Assembly: GCF_000717055.1 (NCBI RefSeq)
Contig: NZ_JNXI01000007.1
Location: 62,001 to 126,000 of the forward strand
Source of the DNA: Streptomyces iakyrus
GTDB lineage: Bacteria > Actinomycetota > Actinomycetes > Streptomycetales > Streptomycetaceae
Direction of reading: 5' to 3'
Length of the DNA: 64,000 bases
Positions 1 through 7,574 of the stretch are shown here, one piece after another (within the stretch, counting starts at the first letter, position 1; every line of letters begins with the position of its first letter). A program made the position numbers and the translations under genes. The notes beneath the pieces were generated by a model. It was not told where the DNA came from. It did no database searches and saw nothing but the letters and a program-made list of their open reading frames with translations.

Positions 1-307
1 CGGCGGGTGTCCCGGTCGCGCTGAACGAGAAGCGGTACGACTCCCCCTTCACGAGGGTGATGTCGTTCTGCCCGACGGCGGCGTCCCAGCGGTTGGTGGT
101 GCCGCCGGGGACGTCGGCGCAGAGCCGGCCGTCGGACAGGCCGGCGGTGACGTTGCTGGTCGTCCACCAGGGGTCGGTGGTGGTGTCGAAGGTGCCGTTC
201 CTGACCTGCTCGGCCTCTTCGGCCCCGGCCGGCGCGGAGGGCAGCGCGGTGAGGGCGGTCGCCAGCAGGGCGGTCAGGGACAGCAGTGCGGTTCTGCGTC
301 GTTTCAC
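1..307 (-). CDS. Secreted carbohydrate-binding protein, N-terminal part (probable cellulase-type hydrolase), cut by window edge
   Basis: Only the first 102 codons are in the window; the gene continues past position 1. The GTG start at 307 is set by a GGAGGAG ribosome site about 8 bases upstream. Residues 1-30 form a Sec signal peptide ([15 protein letters not shown], then A/L-rich, then APAGAEEA). The mature protein opens with [12 protein letters not shown] and continues with a beta-sandwich pattern typical of CBM4/9 modules that precede GH9 and other cellulases. A perfect CebR-type palindrome lies 39 bases upstream of the start, so control by cello-oligosaccharides is likely. The catalytic domain is outside the window, so the enzyme class is inferred. 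Confidence 0.75.
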   Translation of the reverse strand, partial: MKRRRTALLSLTALLATALTALPSAPAGAEEAEQVRNGTFDTTTDPWWTTSNVTAGLSDGRLCADVPGGTTNRWDAAVGQNDITLVKGESYRFSFSATGTPA

Positions 308-345
308 GTCTGGGCTCCTCCGGGAGGTGCGGGTGGCGCTCAGCA

Positions 346-359
346 TGGGAGCGCTCCCA
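346..359. promoter_or_regulatory. CebR box (TGGGAGCGCTCCCA)
   Basis: Perfect 14-bp palindrome identical to the published CebR operator of Streptomyces, where the LacI-family repressor CebR is released by cellobiose or cellotriose. It lies just upstream of the secreted carbohydrate-binding protein reading leftwards. Confidence 0.85.
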
Positions 360-405
360 GATGCGGGCGCAGACCATGGTTGTGGCTGATGTGACACTCC
401 GTCAA

Positions 406-446
406 CGGTCCGGACGGGAGTGGCTGTTCACCGCCCGTCCGGACCG
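406..446. terminator. Hairpin terminator downstream of the GH2 gene
   Basis: Perfect 13-bp inverted repeat CGGTCCGGACGGG / CCCGTCCGGACCG around a 15-base loop. It lies 8 bases past the GH2 stop codon and before the promoter of the next leftward gene. There is no T-run, as is common in Streptomyces. Confidence 0.75.
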
Positions 447-453
447 GGGCGGC

Positions 454-3400
454 CTAGAGGGTGTCCAGCCGGCTGATGCGTATCGCGCCACGTGCCTCGT
501 CGGGGTGGCGGCTCGTCAGGGTGAGCCGGATCCGGGAGCCGCGCAAGGGCCTGAAGGTGATCATGGTGGGGGCGTCGGAAGCGGCGGCCCAGCCGATCTC
601 GGTGTCCCGGGCGGGCTGCCACGCCCGGCCGTCCCAGACCGCGATTTCGATCGTCGCGGGCAGGCTGTGCGAGGCGTCCACCGTGAAGAAGACGTCCACC
701 CGGTCGAAGGCGCGGGTGCGCCCGTGGTCGACCGAGACCCAGTCCTCGGCCCGCGCGCCGTCGAAGGCCGGCAGCAAGGGCGTGGCCTGCTTGAAGAAGC
801 CGTTGGACCAGCCGGTGGCCGGATCGCCGTCGAGCATGGCGGCGGGCAGGGTGTCCGGGCGGCCGGAGTAGCCGGCATCCGCGTGCGGGTGGTCCACGGG
901 AGCGGGATGCTCCGGCCCGAAGGCGGGCGGGGGCGTCTCGGCCCGGTCCCTGGCCGGGGTGGCGCGGACGGTCGCGGTGCCGGTGCGCAGCCCCTCGGCG
1001 CGGGCGGTCACCTGCACCGCGCCGGCCTTCGTGCCGGACCGGACGATGGCGAGGGCCTTGCCGTGGAAGGCGGTCCGGGTGCTCGCCTGGTAGCGCTCGG
1101 CGCTCTCCTGGCGGCCGTTGTCGAGGCCGGCGAGGGAGCCGCCCGCCACCTCGAAGGAGAGCAGGTGCTCCGCGTCGGGCACCACCACGCCGCGCCGGTC
1201 GACGACCTCGGCGGTCACGAAGACCAGGGAACGGCCGTCCGCGGCGAGGGACGCGCCGTCCGCGGTCAGGCGTATCGCGTGCGGGGTTCCGGCGGTGCGC
1301 AGGACGTCGGTGGCGACCACCTCGCCGCCCTGCCGTGCGACGGCCTTCAGCTCGCCCGGCGCGAAGGGCACCCGCCAGGTGAGGTGGAGCTTGCCGGCGC
1401 TGCCGTTCGGGCTGGTGTAGCTGCCGGGGTAGGGACCGTCGGTGAAGGTCTTGTCGTCGCCGGTCGCCTCGGTCGTCTCCAGGTAGGTGCGGCCGTCCAC
1501 GGTCTTCTTGGTGTCGAAGCGCCGGACGCCCAGGGACTTGCCGTTGAGGTACAGCTCGACGGTCTCGACGTTCGCGTACGCCCAGACCTCGACCGTGTCG
1601 CCCTTGTCGTGGTTCCAGGTCATCGGCAGCAGGTGGACCATCGGCCGCTCGGTCCACTGGCTCTGGAAGAGGTAGTACATGTCCTTGGGGAAGCCCGCGG
1701 TGTCGACCGCGCCGAAGAAGGACGCCTTGACCGGGAAGACGTCGTAGGGCGTGGGCTCGCCGAGGTAGTCGATGCCCGACCACAGGAACTGCCCGGCGAA
1801 CCACTTGCGGTCTCGGTCCTTCTTGTGGCCGTACTCGCCGCTCATCGTCCAGGAGGCGAGGTTGTTGTCGTAGGAGGAGGTCGCGCGCCTGCCCGGTGTG
1901 TGGTTCTCGCCGGTGTTGAGGTGCTCGGGCTCCTGGTAGGCGCCGCGGGTGGAGGTCTCCGAGGACGACTCGGACTCGAAGAGGAACAGGTGCGGGTAGG
2001 CCGCGTGCAGCTGGTCCACCGACTTGGCGGTGTTGTAGTTGAGGCCGAGGCCGTCCAGCTTGGCCAGCATCAGGTCGGACGCGGAGCCCTTGGCGGGCAG
2101 GCGGCGGTACTTGTCGGAGCCGATGACCAGCGGTCGGGTGTCGTCGGCGGCCCTGATCGCGTCGATGATCCGGTCGGCCATGGCGAGGCCCGCGGTGGAG
2201 GTGGAGTCGGGGACCTCATTGCCGATGGACCAGCTCAGCACGGCGGGCGAGTTGCGGGCCGCCAGCACCATCTCGGTGGCGTCCTTCTCGCACCACTCGT
2301 CGAAGAAGCGTCCGTAGTCGTACCGGTTCTTGCCGGTGCGCCAGCAGTCGAACGCCTCCACGAGCATGACGACGCCCAGCTCCTCGCAGACCTGGATCAC
2401 CTCGGGCGCGGGCGGGTTGTGCGAGGTGCGCAGGGCGTTGACGCCCATGGACCGCATGATCTCCAGCTGCCGGCGGACGGCGTCGATGCTGACGGCCGCG
2501 CCGAGTGCGCCCAGGTCGTGGTGGAGGTCGACACCCTTGATCTTGTGGTGGGTGCCGTTGAGGGAGAAGCCCTCGTCCGGGTCGAAGCGGAAGGTACGGA
2601 AGCCGAAGACCGTGCGGTAGGTGTCGGTGGTCCGGCCGCCGACGCGCAGTTCGGTGTGCAGGGTGTAGCGGTGGGGGGTCTCGAAGTCCCACAACTCGGG
2701 GCGCCGGACGGTGAGTTCCTGGGTCTCGGTCCGCTCGGTGGTGACGGCCGCGGCTGAGGAGGTACGGGCGACCGTCCGGCCCTCGCGGTCGACGATCCGG
2801 GAGACGACCTCGACGTCGGCGTCGGTGCCCGAGGCGTTGACGACGGAGGTGGCGACCCGTACGAGGGCCCGCTCGGCGGAGATCTCGGGCGTGGTGACGC
2901 GGGTGCCCCAGCGGGCCACGTGCACCGGCTCGGTGATCACCAGGCGGGCCTCGCGGTAGATGCCGCTGCCCGAGTACCAGCGGCTGCTGGGGAGCCGGTT
3001 GCGGACCTGGACGGCGAGCACGTTCCCGGTGGTGCCGTCGGTGTGGACCAGGTCGGTGAGGTCGAGGGCGAAGCCGGTGTAGCCGTAGGGGTGGCGGCCG
3101 GCCTCCTTGCCGTTGCAGTAGACGGTGGAGTCCATATAGACGCCGTCGAACTCCACCGAGACGCGCTTGCCGGCGAGGGCGGGCGGCAGGGTGAAGGCCA
3201 GCCGGTACCAGCCGAGGCCCCCGGGCAGGAAGCCGGTGCCGCTGGTGGTGCCGTGCTCGGTGGTGGGGGTCTGCTCGATGCTCCAGTCGTGCGGGACGGC
3301 GGTCTCGCGCCATCCGGAGTCGTCGTAGCCGGGGAGGTGGGCGTCGGCGTAGGCGCCGGTCGGGTCGGTGATGCCGCCCGGATTCACCAGCGCGAAGCGC

Positions 3401-3543
3401 CAGCCGTCGCGCAGTGCGACGGTCCGGCGGCCGGTCGCACCGCGCGCCTCCCCGGCGGCCCACGCCTCCGGGGCACCGAGCAGCGCTCCGGCTGCGGGTG
3501 TGGCCGCGGAGGCGAGCAGGACCGATCTGCGCGTGACCGACAT
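454..3543 (-). CDS. Secreted glycoside hydrolase family 2 (beta-galactosidase-like)
   Basis: A 1029-aa exo-acting glycosidase, probably exported by Tat: the N-terminus has TRRSVLLASAA followed by an Ala-rich stretch and a plausible cleavage after APEAWA. Domain order: GH2 sugar-binding (about 40-220), GH2 Ig-like (225-325), TIM barrel (330-620), then Ig-like modules and a C-terminal discoidin/galactose-binding-like domain (about 870-1025). The barrel shows NALRTSHNPP and SIGNEV, with E443 as the expected acid/base; the nucleophile is probably in FESESSSETS. Substrate cannot be told (beta-galactoside, beta-glucuronide or similar). It is monocistronic, with a terminator after the stop; the next gene diverges. 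Confidence 0.88.
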   Translation of the reverse strand: MSVTRRSVLLASAATPAAGALLGAPEAWAAGEARGATGRRTVALRDGWRFALVNPGGITDPTGAYADAHLPGYDDSGWRETAVPHDWSIEQTPTTEHGTTSGTGFLPGGLGWYRLAFTLPPALAGKRVSVEFDGVYMDSTVYCNGKEAGRHPYGYTGFALDLTDLVHTDGTTGNVLAVQVRNRLPSSRWYSGSGIYREARLVITEPVHVARWGTRVTTPEISAERALVRVATSVVNASGTDADVEVVSRIVDREGRTVARTSSAAAVTTERTETQELTVRRPELWDFETPHRYTLHTELRVGGRTTDTYRTVFGFRTFRFDPDEGFSLNGTHHKIKGVDLHHDLGALGAAVSIDAVRRQLEIMRSMGVNALRTSHNPPAPEVIQVCEELGVVMLVEAFDCWRTGKNRYDYGRFFDEWCEKDATEMVLAARNSPAVLSWSIGNEVPDSTSTAGLAMADRIIDAIRAADDTRPLVIGSDKYRRLPAKGSASDLMLAKLDGLGLNYNTAKSVDQLHAAYPHLFLFESESSSETSTRGAYQEPEHLNTGENHTPGRRATSSYDNNLASWTMSGEYGHKKDRDRKWFAGQFLWSGIDYLGEPTPYDVFPVKASFFGAVDTAGFPKDMYYLFQSQWTERPMVHLLPMTWNHDKGDTVEVWAYANVETVELYLNGKSLGVRRFDTKKTVDGRTYLETTEATGDDKTFTDGPYPGSYTSPNGSAGKLHLTWRVPFAPGELKAVARQGGEVVATDVLRTAGTPHAIRLTADGASLAADGRSLVFVTAEVVDRRGVVVPDAEHLLSFEVAGGSLAGLDNGRQESAERYQASTRTAFHGKALAIVRSGTKAGAVQVTARAEGLRTGTATVRATPARDRAETPPPAFGPEHPAPVDHPHADAGYSGRPDTLPAAMLDGDPATGWSNGFFKQATPLLPAFDGARAEDWVSVDHGRTRAFDRVDVFFTVDASHSLPATIEIAVWDGRAWQPARDTEIGWAAASDAPTMITFRPLRGSRIRLTLTSRHPDEARGAIRISRLDTL

Positions 3544-3800
3544 GGCAGCTCTCCCTCATGAGAACTCAGAAGTGCTCACAACTGATCGCGAACAAACAGA
3601 TTCTGTCGACCAGTCACACCTGACCGTCAAGGGTGCGGGAGCGTCCTTCTGCCCCAGGGGGCACTTCGACCGGATGTGCACCTCGTCTCCGGCCGCGCAG
3701 TCGGCACGGGGGTTACCGGTCCACGTCGGGTGCCTACGGACTACGCTGGAACTCAACTGGCTTCCCTGTTCACTGTGAGTGTCCGTATGGAGTCGCGACG

Positions 3801-6188
3801 ATGAGCCCGGACGAGGTGTTCGACGATGGCGTGGCCGCCCGTGCCGTCATCGCCGTCGACGGCACGCTCACCGAGTGGAGCGAGGGCGCCCGCCGGCTGC
3901 TGGGCCACACCGCCGCCGAGGTCGTGGGCCGCCCGGCCGCAGCGCTGCTGGCCGACGGCGCGGAGCTCCCGTCCGTGCCGGACGACTCCCGCTGGAGCGG
4001 CACCCTCACCCTGCGCCACCGCGACGGCCACCCGGTGTCCGTCTGGGTGCTCGCCCATCGCAGGCCGCCCGAAGGACCGGAGACGACCGAGTGGCTCGCG
4101 GTGTCCCCGCCGGAGGCCACCGGCCCCGGACTGCCGGACGACCCGCTGGTGCGCCTGGCCCTGACGCAGTCGCCCTGCGCCACGATGGTCTTCGACGAGC
4201 GGCTGCGGCTGCGCGGCGTCAACGAGGCCATGGCGGACCTCCTGGGACTGCCCGCCGGGCGGATGCTGGGCCTGAAGCCCACCGACATCGGCAGCCGGCC
4301 GCAGAACTCCGAGCTCGAGAAGAATCTGCGCCAGGTCCTGGGCACCGGCCGGCGGCAGGACATGCAGACGTACATGAAGGCCACCGGCGAGAGCCGGGCC
4401 GCGCACGCCTGGCTGGCCAGGATGGCACCGCTCACCGACGGGGCCGGCCGGGTGCGCGGCGTGTGCGTGACGGCCCACGACTTCTCCGACCAGTACCGGG
4501 CACGGGAGCGGCTGCAACTGGTCAACGAGGCGAGCGTGCGCATCGGCACCACCCTCGACGTCACCCGGACGGCCCAGGAGCTGACGGACGTGTCCGTTCC
4601 CGCCCTCGCCGACTTCGTCAGCGTCGACCTGCTGGAGGCGCAGGAGGGCGGTGGCGAGGCTCCCGGCCCGCCGGCCCCGCCGGTGCAGCTGCGCCGGGCA
4701 GCCCACCAGTCGGTCAACCGGGGCAGCCCCGAAGCGGTCGTCAAGCCCGGGCAGGTCGACGTCTACCCGGAAAACTCCCCGCAGGCCGCCTCGCTGGTCG
4801 CGGGGCACACCGTGGTGGCCTCGGGCTCCTCCGGCGACCTGGAGCAGTGGCTCGCCTGGGACCCGGTGCGCTTCCAGCGGGTCCAGGAGTACGGCATCCA
4901 CTCCACGATGTCCGTCCCGCTCCAGGCCCGGGGCACGACCCTCGGCGTGGCGGTCTTCACCCGCTTCCGGCGCCCCGAGGCGTTCACCGACGACGACGTG
5001 CTGCTCGCCGAGGAGGTCACGGCCCGGGCCGCCGTCTGCATCGACAACGCACGCCGTTACTCGCGCGAGCGCGAGACCACCCTCACCCTGCAGCGCAGCC
5101 TGCTGCCCCGCACCCTGCCGCACACCGCCGCGGTGGAGGCGGCCTCCCGCTATCTGCCGGCCATCCGCTCCGGCGTGGGCGGCGACTGGTTCGACGTGAT
5201 CCCGCTGTCCGGGATGCGGGTCGCCATGGTCGTCGGCGACGTCGTCGGCCACGGCATCCAGGCCTCGGCCACCATGGGCCGGCTGCGCACCGCCGTGCGC
5301 ACCCTCGCCGACATCGACCTGGCCCCCGACGAACTGCTCACCCACCTCGACGACCTGGTCGTCCGGCTGTCGCAGGAGTCCGGCGCGGACCATGGCGCCG
5401 GAGAGGTGGGCGCGACCTGCCTCTACGCGGTGTACGACCCGGTGTCGCGGCGCTGCAACCTGGCCCGGGCGGGGCATCCGCTGCCCCTGCTCGTCCCGCC
5501 GGACGGCCCGGCCGAGCAGCTGGACCTGCCCTCGGGCCCCCCGCTGGGGGTCGGAGGGCTGCCGTTCGAGTCCGCCGAGGTGGAACTGCGGGAGGGCAGC
5601 GTCCTGGCGTTCCACACGGACGGGCTGCTGGCGAGCCGCGAGCGGGACATCGACGCGAGCGGCCGGATGCTCCGCGAGGCCCTGTCGGCCCCTGCCGATT
5701 CCCTGGACGAGACCTGCGACCGCGTGCTGCACAGCCTGCTCCCGCCGGGCGGCTCCAGCGACGACGTGGCCCTGCTGCTGGCCCGCACCCGCGGCCTGCC
5801 GTCCGCCCAGGTCGCCACCTGGGACATCCCCGCCGATCCGGCACTGGTGGCGCCCATCCGCAAACAGGTCGTCGACCAGCTGGAACGCTGGGGGCTGACC
5901 GAGGCCACGTTCACCGCCGAGCTGGTCGTGAGCGAGCTGGTCACCAACGCCATCCGCTACGGCGCCCCGCCCATCCGGCTGCGGCTGATCCACGACGCGG
6001 CCACCCTGATCTGCGAGGTGTCCGACACCAACCACACGGCTCCGCACCTGCGCCGCGCCAAGACCTGGGACGAGGGCGGCCGCGGTCTGCTCCTGGTCGC
6101 CCAGCTCACCCAGCGGTGGGGCAGCAGGCACACCGCCGAGGGCAAGACGATCTGGTCGGAGCTGGCCCTGCTCGACGACGAGGTCTGA
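3801..6188 (+). CDS. PAS-PAS-GAF-PP2C (SpoIIE-type) phosphatase with C-terminal HATPase domain
   Basis: A 795-aa multidomain signalling protein. Two PAS regions (about 10-110 and 120-240) are followed by GAF (about 250-420), a SpoIIE/PP2C phosphatase (about 430-640, with GGDWFDVIPL and VVGDVVGHG metal-binding motifs) and an RsbW-like HATPase_c_2 (about 670-790, with ELVTNAIRYGAP and GGRGLLLVAQL). Members act on STAS anti-anti-sigma factors, and here phosphatase and kinase-like activities sit in one chain. The ATG at 3801 is chosen because it has GGAG 8 bases upstream and the PAS fold begins there; the frame stays open upstream. No transmembrane segment, so cytoplasmic. The partner is unknown; a STAS protein is encoded at 35.1 kb. 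Confidence 0.88.
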   Translation: MSPDEVFDDGVAARAVIAVDGTLTEWSEGARRLLGHTAAEVVGRPAAALLADGAELPSVPDDSRWSGTLTLRHRDGHPVSVWVLAHRRPPEGPETTEWLAVSPPEATGPGLPDDPLVRLALTQSPCATMVFDERLRLRGVNEAMADLLGLPAGRMLGLKPTDIGSRPQNSELEKNLRQVLGTGRRQDMQTYMKATGESRAAHAWLARMAPLTDGAGRVRGVCVTAHDFSDQYRARERLQLVNEASVRIGTTLDVTRTAQELTDVSVPALADFVSVDLLEAQEGGGEAPGPPAPPVQLRRAAHQSVNRGSPEAVVKPGQVDVYPENSPQAASLVAGHTVVASGSSGDLEQWLAWDPVRFQRVQEYGIHSTMSVPLQARGTTLGVAVFTRFRRPEAFTDDDVLLAEEVTARAAVCIDNARRYSRERETTLTLQRSLLPRTLPHTAAVEAASRYLPAIRSGVGGDWFDVIPLSGMRVAMVVGDVVGHGIQASATMGRLRTAVRTLADIDLAPDELLTHLDDLVVRLSQESGADHGAGEVGATCLYAVYDPVSRRCNLARAGHPLPLLVPPDGPAEQLDLPSGPPLGVGGLPFESAEVELREGSVLAFHTDGLLASRERDIDASGRMLREALSAPADSLDETCDRVLHSLLPPGGSSDDVALLLARTRGLPSAQVATWDIPADPALVAPIRKQVVDQLERWGLTEATFTAELVVSELVTNAIRYGAPPIRLRLIHDAATLICEVSDTNHTAPHLRRAKTWDEGGRGLLLVAQLTQRWGSRHTAEGKTIWSELALLDDEV

Positions 6189-6208
6189 GCACGCTCCGCC
6201 GGGCCGGC

Positions 6209-6232
6209 GGCCCCGACCTGGGCACCGGGGCC
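6209..6232. terminator. Putative hairpin terminator after the PP2C gene
   Basis: Inverted repeat GGCCCCG / CGGGGCC with a 10-base loop, 20 bases after the stop codon of the phosphatase gene and before the transporter gene. Confidence 0.45.
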
Positions 6233-6332
6233 CCTGCGGCGTTCTTACCCAGGCCTGGTTTCATGTGCGGGCACGACCTGATCGCGTCCCGGAGGACCCG
6301 CCCTGAACACCCCGCTCGCCGAAGTCCTGTCC

Positions 6333-7562
6333 GTGACGCTGCTGGCCGCCGTGCTGGTCTGGGCCGTCGCCCGCCCGAAGGGCCTGCCCGAGGCCGTGCT
6401 GGCGGTGCCGGCCGCAGGGCTCGCCCTCGCCCTCGGCGTGATCTCGCCGGAGCACGCCTGGGAGGAGGTCCAGCGGCTGGGGCCGGTGGTCGGCTTCCTC
6501 GCGGCCGTGCTGGTACTCGCCCACTTCTGCGACGTCGAGGGGCTGTTCACGGCGTGCGGGGCGTGGATGGCCCGCTGGGCCGCCGGACGCCCCACCCGGC
6601 TGCTCACCGCGGTGTTCGCGCTGGCGTCCGTCATCACGGCCGTGCTCAGCCTGGACGCGACCGTCGTCCTGCTGACCCCGGTGGTGCTCGCCACCGCCAC
6701 CCGGATGGGCGTCCGGGCCCGGCCGCACCTGTACGCGTGCGCCCACCTGTCGAACACCGCCTCACTGCTGCTGCCGGTCTCCAACCTGACCAATCTGCTG
6801 GCCTTCACCGCCAGCGGGCTGAGCTTCACCCGCTTCGCGGCCCTGATGGCACTGCCCTGGCTGGTCGCGATCGCCGCCGAGTACCTGGTGTTCCGGCGCT
6901 TCTTCGACGACGAACTGGCCGCGCCGCTCCCCTCCCCCGGCCCCGAGCGGCGTCCCGAGCCGCTGCCGCTGTTCGCCCTCGTGACGGTCGGCTGCACGCT
7001 CGCCGGGTTCGTGGTGGCCTCCGCCGTGGGGATCGAGCCGGCCTGGGCCGCGACGGCCGGTGCGCTGGTGCTGGCCGGCCGGGCACTGCTCCGGCGGCGG
7101 GCGACGCCGCTGACGGTGGTGCGGTCCGCCTCCCCGGCCTTCCTCGCGTTCGTGCTCGCGCTCGGCGTCGTGGTGCGCGCAGTCGTCGACCACGGGCTCG
7201 CCGACGCGCTGCGGCGTGTGCTGCCCGACGGGTCGGGGCTGCTCACGCTGCTGGGCGTGGCCGCACTGGCCGCCGTCCTGGCGAACCTCATCAACAACCT
7301 GCCCGCGGTGCTGGTGCTGCTGCCCCTGACCGCCGGGGCCGGTCCCGGCGCCGTGCTGGCGGTACTGCTCGGCGTGAACATCGGCCCCAACCTGACCTAC
7401 GCCGGGTCACTGGCGACCCTGCTGTGGCGGCGGATCGTGCAGCAGCACGGGCACCGGGTCGGGCTCGGGGAGTTCACCCGGCTCGGACTGCTGGCCGTAC
7501 CGGCCGCGCTGGTGCCGGCCGTGGTGGCCCTGTGGCTGTCCCTGACGGTGATCGGGGCCTGA
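6333..7562 (+). CDS. SLC13/ArsB-type integral membrane transporter
   Basis: About 409 aa with ten or more hydrophobic segments; resembles the ion-transporter superfamily (CitMHS/ArsB/SLC13). Typical signatures are paired polar breaks in hairpin regions (SNLTNLLAFTASGL near 150 and NLINNLPAVLVLLPL near 325), expected to form the substrate and cation site. The substrate could be arsenite, a dicarboxylate or another anion. The listed start is GTG 6333, but an in-frame CTG at 6303 has a better ribosome site (GGAGGA, 7-base spacing) and would add ten residues (LNTPLAEVLS) that fit the family N-terminus. It ends 12 bp from the convergent ricin-lectin gene. Confidence 0.8.
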   Translation: MTLLAAVLVWAVARPKGLPEAVLAVPAAGLALALGVISPEHAWEEVQRLGPVVGFLAAVLVLAHFCDVEGLFTACGAWMARWAAGRPTRLLTAVFALASVITAVLSLDATVVLLTPVVLATATRMGVRARPHLYACAHLSNTASLLLPVSNLTNLLAFTASGLSFTRFAALMALPWLVAIAAEYLVFRRFFDDELAAPLPSPGPERRPEPLPLFALVTVGCTLAGFVVASAVGIEPAWAATAGALVLAGRALLRRRATPLTVVRSASPAFLAFVLALGVVVRAVVDHGLADALRRVLPDGSGLLTLLGVAALAAVLANLINNLPAVLVLLPLTAGAGPGAVLAVLLGVNIGPNLTYAGSLATLLWRRIVQQHGHRVGLGEFTRLGLLAVPAALVPAVVALWLSLTVIGA

Positions 7563-7574
7563 GCGCACGCCCGG

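Noticed and set aside
286..2757. Very long rightward open frame (823 codons) over the GH2 gene
   Set aside because: It is the antisense shadow of the GH2 gene: Gly/Val/Arg-rich, no ribosome site, no domain. The leftward GH2 product has clear motifs.
3556..3756. 66-codon leftward frame upstream of the GH2 gene
   Set aside because: Lies in the divergent promoter region, with no ribosome site or family-like sequence.
3753..6131. 792-codon leftward frame under the PP2C gene
   Set aside because: Antisense shadow with low-complexity sequence; the rightward frame has PAS, GAF, PP2C and HATPase motifs.
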